Shown here: positions 1 through 7,799 of the stretch, in pieces | Layout of the letters: each line of letters opens with the position of its first letter | How positions within the stretch are numbered: position 1 is the stretch's first letter | Assembly (NCBI RefSeq): GCF_001866135.1 | Contig: NZ_MODW01000007.1 | Span: 39,660-103,659 of the forward strand | DNA: 64,000 nucleotides | DNA from: Microbacterium sp. LCT-H2 | Lineage (GTDB): Bacteria > Actinomycetota > Actinomycetes > Actinomycetales > Microbacteriaceae | Direction of reading: 5' to 3' | The notes under the pieces: generated by a model | Told to the model about the DNA's origin: nothing | The model's input: only the letters and a program-made list of their open reading frames with translations | The model's database searches: none | Made by a program: the position numbers and the translations under genes

Positions 1-1058
1 GCGAGGGAGATGTCGAGGGCCGAACGGTTCAGGCTCGCGAACGCCGACACCCGGATGAGTGCTCCCTCCAGCTCGCGGATGTTCGAGGACACGACCGTGG
101 CGATGTACTCGAGCACCTCGTCGGGGATGTGGAGAGCCTCGCTCTGCGCCTTCTTCCGCAGGATGGCGATACGCGTCTCGAGATCGGGTGCCTGCACGTC
201 GGTGATGAGGCCCCACTCGAATCGGCTGCGCATGCGGTCCTCGAAGCCCGTGAGGTGCTTCGGCGCGACATCGCTGGTGATCACGACCTGCTTGTTGTGA
301 TCGTGCAGCGTGTTGAACGTGTGGAAGAACGCCTCCTGCGTCTCCGCACGCCCCTGGAGGAACTGGATGTCGTCGATGAGGAGGATGTCCACCTCGCGGT
401 ACCGGGCTTGGAAGGCGGCGCCGCGGTTGTTGGCGATGGAGTTGATGAAGTCGTTCGTGAACTCCTCGCTGGAGACGTAGCGCACCTTGACTCCGGCGTA
501 GAGGGACTGCGCGTAGTCGCCGATGGCGTGCAGGAGGTGGGTCTTGCCCAGTCCGGAGTCGCCGTAGATGAAGAGCGGGTTGTAGGCCTTGGCCGGCGCC
601 TCGGCGACGGCCACCGCGGCCGCGTGGGCGAAGCGGTTGGACTGGCCGATGACGAAGTTGTCGAAGGTGTACTTCGGGTTGAGGCGGGACTCGTGGCGTA
701 GCGCCGTCGGCTGCTCCATCGGCGACTCGGCGCGCACCGGATCCTGCCGACCGTAGTCCGCCACGGCGATCGGAGCGGTGGGCTGATCGGCGAGCTCGTG
801 GTTGACGACCACCCGATACGACGTCACTTCCTCGCCGACATGAGCGAGGGCCTCCATGATGGGCAGGCGCAGACGCTTGTTGATCTGCGCCGCGGTGAGG
901 TCGTTCGGCACCTCCAGGTACAGCGTCGCCGACATCACCCCGGCCGGCACCGCGAGGCTCAGGAAGCCCTGAAGCTGCGGGGTGACCCGATCGTCGGATT
1001 CCAGCAGCTCCTGCACCGTGGTCCAGATCGGGACATCGGGCTGGGCTGGTGAGGACAT
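1..1058 (-). CDS. dnaA: Chromosomal replication initiator DnaA, 3' part missing
   Basis: DnaA is the AAA+ ATPase that binds DnaA boxes and opens the origin. About 352 codons are visible; the rest, including the DNA-binding domain IV, lies beyond the left edge. The protein starts [15 protein letters not shown]. Domain I covers roughly residues 1-90, and a short linker leads to the AAA+ core, which begins near [12 protein letters not shown] (about 128-139). Walker A GDSGLGKT is at about 166-173, followed by Walker B ([12 protein letters not shown]) and the arginine-containing [10 protein letters not shown] segment. The ATG at 1058 follows a GGAGCACC stretch. The gene is divergent from rpmH, as usual in Actinobacteria; dnaN should lie further left. 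Identification is very secure. Confidence 0.97.
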   Translation of the reverse strand, partial: MSSPAQPDVPIWTTVQELLESDDRVTPQLQGFLSLAVPAGVMSATLYLEVPNDLTAAQINKRLRLPIMEALAHVGEEVTSYRVVVNHELADQPTAPIAVADYGRQDPVRAESPMEQPTALRHESRLNPKYTFDNFVIGQSNRFAHAAAVAVAEAPAKAYNPLFIYGDSGLGKTHLLHAIGDYAQSLYAGVKVRYVSSEEFTNDFINSIANNRGAAFQARYREVDILLIDDIQFLQGRAETQEAFFHTFNTLHDHNKQVVITSDVAPKHLTGFEDRMRSRFEWGLITDVQAPDLETRIAILRKKAQSEALHIPDEVLEYIATVVSSNIRELEGALIRVSAFASLNRSALDISL

Positions 1059-1106
1059 GGTGCTCCGGACGACGGATCGGGAAGGGGAGCGCGGGAGGGG
1101 CTGCCC

Positions 1107-1115
1107 TGTGGATAA
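1107..1115 (-). promoter_or_regulatory. DnaA box upstream of dnaA
   Basis: The + strand reads TGTGGATAA, so the minus strand reads TTATCCACA, the perfect consensus DnaA box. It lies about 50 bp upstream of the dnaA start, which fits autoregulation of dnaA. Confidence 0.75.
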
Positions 1116-1206
1116 CTACGGATGCCCACGCTAGTCATCGGCGTCGGGAACGGCAACCTGCCGCAGAGAATCAGGTCGTGTGGCGGTTCGGTCGATTGCT
1201 CGGGGT

Positions 1207-1215
1207 TGTGGATAG
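1207..1215 (-). promoter_or_regulatory. Second, near-consensus DnaA box
   Basis: The + strand reads TGTGGATAG (minus strand CTATCCACA), one mismatch from consensus. It has the same orientation as the box at 1107 and is 100 bp away, between dnaA and the MmpS-like gene. Confidence 0.6.
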
Positions 1216-1243
1216 CTCCTGTGTGGAGGGGAGCCGGGCGCCG

Positions 1244-1858
1244 TCAGTCGGCGTCGTATACGCAGCTGACCGTGCCGGAGTCCGAGGTCTCCTCGACGAC
1301 CAGGTCATCGTTCCAGTAGATCCTGCAACCCACCGTCTGATCCTTGCTGTCGCTCGGGGCCGTGATCGTGATCCAGGTGGACGACTCCGAGGTGGTGTAC
1401 TGCGCGTTTCCCACAGCCGGCCAGGGAAGCGTCCTGGTCTCGGCGTCGCTGCTGAACGTGGCGGTGACCCCGGACTGCGGTCCTGTTCCCTCGAGGAAGA
1501 CCTTGTTCTGCGGCGGCGACCAGAGTCCGAGCAGGAAGACGACCAGCAGGACGAGGGCGAGGACGAGCGCGGCGAGGGCAGCTGCCAACCCGAGACCTGC
1601 CGTGCGGCGCTCGTCCGAAGGAGCGCGGCGCGCTCGGCGGGCGAGGACGACTCCGCCGATCGCGGCTGCCGCGCCGAGGACGAAGGCGGGGATCAGCCAG
1701 GGGTTCTGGAGGGCGTAGTACGGAACGGCGAGGGCGACCAGGAGGATCAGGGAGACAGCGCCGGTGGCGATCGCCGCGGTGGAGAGCGCACCTGATGCTC
1801 CGCCGTCACGGGCGGGCTCGGAACCGGAGTCGGAGGAGGGGGTCTGCTGATCGGTCAT
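1244..1858 (-). CDS. Membrane protein with MmpS-like C-terminal domain
   Basis: This 204-residue protein has a Ser/Asp-rich N-terminus, about three hydrophobic segments (roughly residues 28-50, 55-75 and 90-115), and a predicted extracytoplasmic beta-rich tail. The tail has the run ATFSS...LPW...TTSESSTWITI...GCRIYWNDDLVVEE...SCVYD. Paired Cys (GCRIYW and VSCVYD) and this pattern recall MmpS-type transport accessory proteins, here joined to a multi-span membrane region. The ATG at 1858 is preferred over 1882 because GAGAGG lies just upstream. The gene sits between dnaA and rpmH. The MmpS relation is inferred from sequence pattern; no substrate is predicted. Confidence 0.6.
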   Translation of the reverse strand: MTDQQTPSSDSGSEPARDGGASGALSTAAIATGAVSLILLVALAVPYYALQNPWLIPAFVLGAAAAIGGVVLARRARRAPSDERRTAGLGLAAALAALVLALVLLVVFLLGLWSPPQNKVFLEGTGPQSGVTATFSSDAETRTLPWPAVGNAQYTTSESSTWITITAPSDSKDQTVGCRIYWNDDLVVEETSDSGTVSCVYDAD

Positions 1859-1969
1859 CTCGGCCTCTCGCTGGCATGGCATCTCGGCTCATCGGCGGTC
1901 GGATTAGCATATCGACGGCCGGATGGCGCCCTCGCACGCGGAGCGGCCCGGAACGGCCGTACGGTAGAT

Positions 1970-1998
1970 TTGCCCTGTGCGCCGCCAAGACGTACCCT
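1970..1998 (+). promoter_or_regulatory. Candidate housekeeping promoter for rpmH-rnpA
   Basis: TTGCCC (1970-1975), a 17-bp spacer and TACCCT (1993-1998) precede rpmH by about 85 bp. A second candidate, TTGACT at 2006, lacks a good -10. The assignment is by eye only. Confidence 0.35.
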
Positions 1999-2082
1999 TA
2001 ATCGGTTGACTTATGCCTGTATGGCAGTTCCCTATGTCTCCGGTCGAAGTGAATCCGGTGGCAGCATTCCCGGAGTGATCTC

Positions 2083-2220
2083 ATGAGCAAGCGCACCTTC
2101 CAGCCCAACAACCGTCGTCGCGCCAAGAAGCACGGCTTCCGTGCCCGCATGCGCACCCGCGCCGGCCGTGCCATCCTCTCGGCACGCCGCGCGAAGGGCC
2201 GTACCGAGCTCTCCGCGTAA
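2083..2220 (+). CDS. rpmH: 50S ribosomal protein L34
   Basis: This 45-residue, strongly basic protein reads [19 protein letters not shown], then [21 protein letters not shown], then TELSA: the complete L34 pattern. L34 is a small 23S rRNA-binding protein of the large subunit. The ATG follows GGAGTGATCTC. rnpA starts 6 nt after the stop, giving the conserved rpmH-rnpA pair. Confidence 0.97.
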   Translation: MSKRTFQPNNRRRAKKHGFRARMRTRAGRAILSARRAKGRTELSA

Positions 2221-2226
2221 GCAGCT

Positions 2227-2577
2227 GTGCTCGCCCGCCCGTTCCGTTTGACCCGCGGGAGCGACTACCGACTGGTCGTTCGACGCGGATCGCGTTGTGG
2301 CGGGGCCCGCGTCCTCACCTCGATGCTGGCGACGGGTGAGAGCAGAGCAGCGCGTTTCGGTTTCATCATCAGCAAGCAGGTGGGTACCGCTGTGGTGCGA
2401 AACACCGTGCGCCGGCGCCTCAAAGCCGTCTGTGCGGAGGCGCTCCCGCGTGTTCCTCAGGGCACGGATGTCGTCATCCGTGCCCTTCCTGCGTCGGCGA
2501 CCGCGTCGTACGCGGAACTCCGGAGTGACGTTCACCGCTGTCTGGCGCGGCTCGCGCCCGTCGAGGCCGCATCATGA
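2227..2577 (+). CDS. rnpA: Ribonuclease P protein component
   Basis: The protein subunit of RNase P helps the catalytic RNA remove 5' leaders from pre-tRNA. The 116-residue product has the family layout: N-terminal RLTRGSDYRLVVRRGSR, the central FGFIISKQVGTAVVRN, and the RNR signature in VVRNTVRRRLK at about residues 57-67. The start is GTG at 2227, close behind rpmH. The stop overlaps the yidD start (ATGA, 2574-2577), so translation is probably coupled. Confidence 0.95.
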   Translation: MLARPFRLTRGSDYRLVVRRGSRCGGARVLTSMLATGESRAARFGFIISKQVGTAVVRNTVRRRLKAVCAEALPRVPQGTDVVIRALPASATASYAELRSDVHRCLARLAPVEAAS

Positions 2578-2924
2578 CCGCGTTGCCGGCGTCGTCGGTG
2601 GGCACGGGGGAGATGCACGGACGCGACGTGCTCCGAAGCATCCCGCTCCTTCCGCGCAACGCCGTGCTGGCTTTCCTCGCGGGGTACCGCAAGGTGGTCT
2701 CGCCGATGTACGGAGACGTGTGTGCGTACTACCCCTCTTGTTCCGCCTACGCTGTAGGTGCGGTGCAGCAGCATGGCGCCGTGCGGGGGGCTCTGCTCTC
2801 GGCGTGGCGCATCCTCCGCTGCAATCCCTGGTCTCGCGGAGGCGTCGACGACGTCACACCGCATCGACACTTCCGCTACGACCTGACCGCTCACGGTTTC
2901 GTCGTCCCCTCCCGAAAGGACTGA
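2574..2924 (+). CDS. yidD: Membrane protein insertion efficiency factor YidD
   Basis: YidD is a small membrane-associated protein that helps YidC-dependent insertion. The product has 116 residues. The family core is plain: LLAFLAGYRKVVSPMYGD-like start of the domain, then CAYYPSCSAYAVGAVQQHGA with the conserved Cys and YPSCS, then LLSAWRILRCNPWSRGGVDDV. The N-terminus is about 25 residues longer than the shortest homologues. It overlaps rnpA by 4 nt and yidC follows after 3 nt, so the three genes form one transcription unit. Confidence 0.93.
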   Translation: MTALPASSVGTGEMHGRDVLRSIPLLPRNAVLAFLAGYRKVVSPMYGDVCAYYPSCSAYAVGAVQQHGAVRGALLSAWRILRCNPWSRGGVDDVTPHRHFRYDLTAHGFVVPSRKD

Positions 2925-2927
2925 TCG

Positions 2928-3998
2928 GTGGGTCTTGACCTTCTGTTCGCCAGTGCCACCCCCAGCCCGGAACCGGCATCCGGCGGATTCGATCTGCTCG
3001 GAACGATCCTGTGGCCGCTGAAGTGGATCGTCGAGCTCATCCTCGTCGCCTGGCATTGGCTGCTGACGGCCGTCGGTCTCCCTGCGGCTTCCGGCATCAC
3101 CTGGGTCCTCTCGATCGTCGGACTCGTGATCGTGGTCCGCGCGGCGCTCATCCCGCTGTTCGTGAAGCAGATCAAGAGCCAGCGCAAGATGATGGAAATC
3201 GCTCCTGAACTGCGAAAAGTCCAGGAGAAGTACCGCGGCAAGAAGGACCAGCTCTCTCGTGAGGCGATGAGCCGCGAGACGATGGCGCTCTATAAGAAGC
3301 ACGGCACGACGCCGATGTCGAGCTGCCTGCCGCTGCTCGTGCAGATGCCGATCTTCTTCTCGCTCTACAGCGTGCTGAGCGACGTCAGCAAGCACGCGAC
3401 GCAAGGCATCGGCGGTGTCGGACTGCTGAGTGCCGAGCTCACGCAGGAGTTCTACGACGCGAAGCTCTTCGGGGTGGCCTCGCTGCACGAGACCCTCGGA
3501 AACGCGATCGATGCTCAGAACGTCACGGCGATCATCATCCTGGTGACCCTGGTCGTCCTGATGATCGCGTCGCAGTTCTTCACGCAGCTGCAGATCATCT
3601 CGAAGAACCTGTCGCCGGAAGCCAAGACCGGCCAGGCCTACCAGATGCAGAAGATCATGCTCTACGTGCTGCCGCTGGGCTTCATCTTCTCCGGTGTCTT
3701 CTTCCCGCTCGGCGTCGTCGTGTACTGGTTCATCTCCAACCTCTGGACCATGGGTCAGCAGTTCCTCGTGATCCGCGAGATGCCGACTCCGGGTTCCGAA
3801 GCGGCCAAGGCTCGCGAGGAGCGGCTCGCCCGCAAGGGCAAGGCGATCGACTCCTCCGGCAAGGTCGTTCCGATGGCTGCATACGAGGCCGAGCAGCAGC
3901 GTCTGCTCGAGGAGGCTGAGAAGGCGAAGGCGGCGGCGCCGAAGCGGCAGCAGCCGGTCGGCAAGAAGCGTGCGAAGAAGAAGGGGAACGCGTCATGA
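2928..3998 (+). CDS. yidC: Membrane protein insertase YidC/Oxa1
   Basis: This insertase places membrane proteins in the bilayer with or without Sec. The 356-residue product lacks the large periplasmic domain of Gram-negative YidC, as expected for Gram-positives. The first membrane segments lie at about 25-50 and 57-80, with the conserved Arg71 in VVRAALIPLFVKQIKSQ. The amphipathic coiled region follows (MMEIAPELRKVQEKY), then HGTTPMSSCLPLLVQMPIFFSLY. The late membrane segments end with GVVVYWFISNLWTMGQQ. The basic cytoplasmic tail (RQQPVGKKRAKKKG) fits ribosome binding. The start is GTG; the stop overlaps khpB by 4 nt. Confidence 0.96.
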   Translation: MGLDLLFASATPSPEPASGGFDLLGTILWPLKWIVELILVAWHWLLTAVGLPAASGITWVLSIVGLVIVVRAALIPLFVKQIKSQRKMMEIAPELRKVQEKYRGKKDQLSREAMSRETMALYKKHGTTPMSSCLPLLVQMPIFFSLYSVLSDVSKHATQGIGGVGLLSAELTQEFYDAKLFGVASLHETLGNAIDAQNVTAIIILVTLVVLMIASQFFTQLQIISKNLSPEAKTGQAYQMQKIMLYVLPLGFIFSGVFFPLGVVVYWFISNLWTMGQQFLVIREMPTPGSEAAKAREERLARKGKAIDSSGKVVPMAAYEAEQQRLLEEAEKAKAAAPKRQQPVGKKRAKKKGNAS

Positions 3999-4486
3999 GC
4001 GAGGTCGTGACCGGGAGCGCAGAGCCCACTGTGGCGCAGCTCGAGAACGAGGGGGACGTCGCGGCGGACTACCTCGAGGAGCTGCTCGACATCGCCGACA
4101 TCGACGGTGATCTGAACCTCGACGTCCGTCAGGGTCGTGCCTACGTTTCGGTCGAGGCCGAGGGCGATGGCCTCGCTCTGCTCTCCGCTCCGGACACTGT
4201 GCAGGCCCTGCAGGAGCTCACGCGTCTCGCCGTCCAGAACAAGACCGGCTCGTTCTCGCGTCTCATCCTCGACATCGGTGGTTCGCGTGACGCGCGCCGC
4301 CGCCAGCTCGTGACCCTGGTCGAGGCTGCAGCGGCCAAGCTCGATGAGGGTTCCTCGCAGGCGTCGCTGCCCGCGATGTCCAGCTACGAGCGCAAGTTGG
4401 TGCACGACATCGCTGCGGAGCGCGGGCTCGTCTCCGAATCGTACGGCGAGGGCGCGGACCGTCACACCGTCCTGCGCCGTCACTGA
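3995..4486 (+). CDS. khpB: KhpB/Jag RNA-binding protein (KH plus R3H)
   Basis: This 163-residue protein has an acidic N-terminus, a KH-like domain (about 30-90, including LDVRQGRAYVSVEAEGDG and LQELTRLAVQNKTG) and a C-terminal R3H domain. The R3H domain shows LPAMSSYERKLVHDIAAERG and ends SESYGEGADRHTVLRRH; the R-x3-H element is ERKLVHD. KhpB with KhpA binds RNA and influences cell elongation and division in Gram-positives. The separate Jag-N domain found in some homologues is absent. It overlaps yidC and precedes rsmG, the standard order. Confidence 0.9.
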   Translation: MSEVVTGSAEPTVAQLENEGDVAADYLEELLDIADIDGDLNLDVRQGRAYVSVEAEGDGLALLSAPDTVQALQELTRLAVQNKTGSFSRLILDIGGSRDARRRQLVTLVEAAAAKLDEGSSQASLPAMSSYERKLVHDIAAERGLVSESYGEGADRHTVLRRH

Positions 4487-4510
4487 CGTACCGAAGGCGA
4501 GTGCTGGCGG

Positions 4511-5158
4511 GTGTCTGAGACGAGCGATTCTGGCGAGAAGACCGTCGAGCAGGAGCCGACGGTCGCCGCCGACCTGTTCGGAGACCGCCTGGAGATCGCT
4601 CGGCGGTTTACGGACTCCCTCGCCCGTCAAGGGGAGGAGCGGGGCCTGATCGGACCGCTTGAGTTGCCCCGCTTGTGGACCCGTCACATCCTGAACAGCG
4701 CGATCGCCGCACCGCTCTTCCATGGTTCCGTGGCGGACATCGGGTCCGGTGCCGGACTGCCCGGTCTGGTGCTCGCCATCGCACGCCCCGACGTGTCTTG
4801 GACACTGGTGGAGCCTATGGAGCGTCGGATCACCTGGTTGACGGAGCAGGTAAACGACCTCGGGCTCTCCAACGTCACCGTTCTCCGGGCGCGTGCGGAG
4901 GACGTCCGTGCGAAGGGTGCCTTCGACGTCGTCACGGCTCGTGCGGTGAGCGCACTGCGTACCTTGATCCCGCTGACGGCTCCGCTGGTGCGCGATGGTG
5001 GTGAACTCGCCCTCTTGAAGGGCATGAACGCCGCCAATGAGATCGAGGCGGCGCGGAAGCAGATCGCGAAGTTCAAGCTCTCCGACGTTCGCGTCGAAGT
5101 TCTGGGTGAAGGACTGCTCCCGGAGACGACTCGGGTCGTCCGCGCCCGCGTACGCTGA
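4511..5158 (+). CDS. rsmG: 16S rRNA (guanine-N7) methyltransferase G
   Basis: RsmG methylates N7 of the 16S rRNA guanine at position 527 (E. coli numbering). The 215-residue product has family motifs: LPRLWTRHILNSAIAAP, the SAM-binding loop VADIGSGAGLPGLVLAI, LVEPMERRITWL, and VVTARAVSALRTLIPL. GTG at 4511 is used. It closes the rpmH-to-rsmG block. Loss of this gene classically gives low-level streptomycin resistance. Confidence 0.95.
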   Translation: MSETSDSGEKTVEQEPTVAADLFGDRLEIARRFTDSLARQGEERGLIGPLELPRLWTRHILNSAIAAPLFHGSVADIGSGAGLPGLVLAIARPDVSWTLVEPMERRITWLTEQVNDLGLSNVTVLRARAEDVRAKGAFDVVTARAVSALRTLIPLTAPLVRDGGELALLKGMNAANEIEAARKQIAKFKLSDVRVEVLGEGLLPETTRVVRARVR

Positions 5159-5167
5159 GACGTGCAC

Positions 5168-5181
5168 GTTTCACGTGAAAC
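5168..5181. promoter_or_regulatory. parS: parS site 1
   Basis: Perfect GTTTCACGTGAAAC, the core of the conserved bacterial parS to which ParB binds. It lies 10 nt after the rsmG stop. Confidence 0.93.
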
Positions 5182-5433
5182 GCTCCGACCAAGGCTCGGT
5201 GCCGCCCTCGCGAGCGAAGCTCCTGGCTTCATCCTGAGGTGAACCGCGTGTCCGACCCTCTGAGTAGCGGCTAGGGCCGACGTGGAGCGCCCTTCCTCAG
5301 GGGGCGGTATAAGCCCCAGTCGGCGCCACGATGCTCCCCATCCTCGCTGCCGACGTGGTGGAACGGGGATGACAGGCCCGTGAGGTCCTCCTGGCTGTGC
5401 CTGACTCCGTCCGGACGTCTCGCTCACACGGGT

Positions 5434-5447
5434 GTTTCACGTGAAAC
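5434..5447. promoter_or_regulatory. parS: parS site 2
   Basis: Perfect GTTTCACGTGAAAC; as a 16-mer it begins with the consensus T. It lies 266 bp from site 1. Confidence 0.93.
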
Positions 5448-5685
5448 GTGAGTCGTCGTCGGTATCCGGTAGTGGACGTGTCTTCGGCGGGAGGCTGTGC
5501 GCACGATCGATAGACAGGGGCCAGGACCGCTCACTCCCGCGAGCTGGGTGCACGGAGAAACGCGCTGAACGTTTGTTGACCTACGGGGCGAGCTAAGGGG
5601 TGGGGGAGCGGAGGGCCCTCTTGGGGCTGGGCGCGTCGGTCGCCGCGGCTTCGCCATGTCGCGCCTCCGAGCCTCCAACGCGGTT

Positions 5686-5699
5686 GTTTCACGTGAAAC
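5686..5699. promoter_or_regulatory. parS: parS site 3
   Basis: Perfect GTTTCACGTGAAAC preceded by T, 252 bp from site 2. Confidence 0.93.
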
Positions 5700-6190
5700 G
5701 GCGAGGCGACGACAAGAGGAGAAGTGGTCCCGGCGGTACACGGCCGCACGTGGGACTCGCCGTGACGGCGGTCGCGAGGCACGCTCTGCTTCGCGATCAC
5801 CTCAGTACAACGGAGGTGAGAACCCTTTGCCTTATGGACAAGGCGCGGGACGCGTGTGCCTGAGGGCGCTGACCACGTTCCGTCAACCGCGGATGCAGGC
5901 GCTGACAGCAGCCCCGTCCGCCTGCGAGGTTGTCCCGGGCTTCTTTCGGTCGATGCGCGGGTGGTTGGAGTGCTGTCCGCACGGCGTTCCCGACTCTGGC
6001 GCAATGCGGTAGCTCTGTGTTGACACTGCTGTCGGCGGTCTGGACATGGGCGTCCCGCCGTCTGACGAGCTGGGCTGTCGAAACCCGGCGCGACCATCGC
6101 TGTGCAGTATCGCGAGAGCACGTGGTCGCGCCAGCTGAAACGCTGTGGCGGGTCGAGCTTCGAACATACGGGGAGCGATGCGGCGCGGGC

Positions 6191-6204
6191 GTTTCACGTG
6201 AAAC
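6191..6204. promoter_or_regulatory. parS: parS site 4
   Basis: Perfect GTTTCACGTGAAAC, 505 bp from site 3, about twice the earlier spacing. Confidence 0.93.
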
Positions 6205-6728
6205 GGTCTACCGCGTCGCGCCTGAGGTCGCGCACGCTGATTGTGCTCAGAGACGAGAGAGGAGGGGCATCGGGGCGCCGGGTACATGGTTGTTCGTTGC
6301 CACAGGCCAGCGCACTTCATGTATGCACTCCGGGCGAGAGCAGACAACACGAGAGATGACGTTGGGGAAGGGTGCCGGCCGGCTCAAAGGTCGACGCCCG
6401 GGGTGGGCCGTCCGCGGACCGTCCGCACGGCTACCGTAGGGAGTCGGCAGCTCTGATGCGGGTGGCGAAGGGGCCGCGAAGTACGTCCGGGTCCCCGGAA
6501 CCGACTGGGTGCGCGCTGCTCCCATCAGAACCCACGGTGGAGCGCTTCACTCGGAGTGCAGCGGATGGGAGGAGATGTCCCGACGAAGGGAGCGCGACGG
6601 GAAGGGCCCGCCATCGAGCGCACAGAAGGGCGACTGATGAGAGAGCGGCCATCATCGCCGCGAATCAGAGTGCTCTCTGAGCCGGTGCGCGTGGCGGAGC
6701 CAGGCAACCGGTTCGCACTTGGTCGCAC

Positions 6729-6742
6729 GTTTCACGTGAAAC
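6729..6742. promoter_or_regulatory. parS: parS site 5
   Basis: Perfect GTTTCACGTGAAAC, 538 bp from site 4 and about 135 bp upstream of parA. Confidence 0.93.
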
Positions 6743-6875
6743 CAATGCCTCCCGGCTCCGACAGCCTGGTTACCGGCGCCCGTCTCTCAGGGGGAGGAGA
6801 CGAGAGACCGCATCGCGGATGTAATCCGAGGTCGGTCGCTGCGATTAGAGTGGAACGCGGCCCCGAAAGGAGTGG

Positions 6876-7799
6876 ATGTTTCACGTGAAACAGTCCGAGA
6901 AGGCACCATCGAACGAATCGTTCGGGATGGACACCCCGCTCGCGCGGGAAATCGCGGATCTCTCCGCCCGGCGCCGCGCGCTGGAAGGGGTCTCTGTCGA
7001 GTTCAGTGGCGACACCCGCATCCTGACGGTGTCGAATCAGAAGGGCGGCGTGGGTAAGACCACTAGCGCCGTGAACATCGCATCCGCGCTGGCGGGTCTG
7101 GGAGCGAAGGTCCTCGTCATCGACCTCGATCCGCAGGGGAACGCCTCCACTGCCCTCGGGGTGCCGCACAACGCCGACACCCCGAGTGTCTACGACGTCC
7201 TCATCGACGAGTTCCCCCTGGCGGAGATCGTTCAGCCCAGCCCCGAGAGTCCGAACCTCTTCTGTGCGCCGAGCACCATCCATCTCGCCGGCGCTGAGAT
7301 CGAGCTCGTCGCGCAGGTCGCGCGGGAGCACCGCCTGCGCCGCGCTCTGGAGGACTACCTCGCAGACCATCCCGTGGACTTCGTCATCATCGACTGCCCT
7401 CCTTCCCTCGGGCTGCTCACGATCAACGCCTTCACCGCCGCGAACGAGGTGTTCATCCCGATCCAGTGCGAGTATTACGCTCTCGAGGGCCTGAGCCAGC
7501 TACTCGGTAGCATCCAGATGATCCAGAAGCACCTCAACCCGGGTCTGCATCTGTCGACGATCCTCCTCACGATGTTCGACGGACGGACGCGGCTGGCCCA
7601 GCAGGTGGCGGAAGAGGTGCGGTCCCACTTCCCCTCGCAGGTGCTGGACACCGTGATTCCGCGCTCCGTCCGTGTGTCGGAAGCCCCCAGTTTCGGCCAG
7701 ACGGTCATCGCCTACGACGGTCAGTCCGCCGGGGCGATCGCGTACCGCGAGGCCGCCGTCGAGATCGCGTCGAGACAGACGCAGAGCAAGGAGAAATAA
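6876..7799 (+). CDS. parA: Chromosome-partitioning ATPase ParA
   Basis: ParA is a Walker-type ATPase that binds DNA in its ATP form and moves ParB-parS complexes. The 307-residue product has a roughly 45-residue N-terminal extension, the deviant Walker A QKGGVGKTT (about 54-62), LVIDLDPQGNAS, the Walker B-like FVIIDCPPSLG, and the IPRSVRVSEAPSFGQ segment typical of chromosomal ParA. The start MFHVKQ is encoded by parS. AAAGGAG ends only 3 nt before this ATG, which is short; an in-frame GTG at 6885 inside parS is an alternative. The stop overlaps parB by 1 nt (TAATG). Confidence 0.95.
   Translation: MFHVKQSEKAPSNESFGMDTPLAREIADLSARRRALEGVSVEFSGDTRILTVSNQKGGVGKTTSAVNIASALAGLGAKVLVIDLDPQGNASTALGVPHNADTPSVYDVLIDEFPLAEIVQPSPESPNLFCAPSTIHLAGAEIELVAQVAREHRLRRALEDYLADHPVDFVIIDCPPSLGLLTINAFTAANEVFIPIQCEYYALEGLSQLLGSIQMIQKHLNPGLHLSTILLTMFDGRTRLAQQVAEEVRSHFPSQVLDTVIPRSVRVSEAPSFGQTVIAYDGQSAGAIAYREAAVEIASRQTQSKEK
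6877..6892. promoter_or_regulatory. parS: parS site 6, inside the parA start
   Basis: This is the only complete 16-bp palindrome TGTTTCACGTGAAACA of the set. It begins at the second base of the parA ATG, so it encodes residues 2-6 of ParA (FHVKQ). ParB bound here would cover the parA translation start. Confidence 0.93.

Larger units (their letters stand above)
5159..6875. other. Gene-free parS region between rsmG and parA
   Basis: About 1.7 kb holds no open frame that reads like a protein: the frames present are rich in Arg, Ser, Pro and Cys, overlap in several phases and lack family motifs. Five perfect 14-bp parS palindromes lie here, and a sixth overlaps parA. I see no tRNA or convincing structured RNA. 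The section looks like a centromere-like segregation region. Confidence 0.7.

Noticed and set aside
1059..2082. Chromosomal origin oriC
   Set aside because: Only two DnaA boxes and no AT-rich unwinding stretch; oriC more likely lies beyond the left edge between dnaA and dnaN.
5930..6439. 169-codon open frame in the parS region
   Set aside because: It passes through a parS palindrome (VSRET), has Cys/Trp/Arg-rich composition and no SD, so it is unlikely to be coding.
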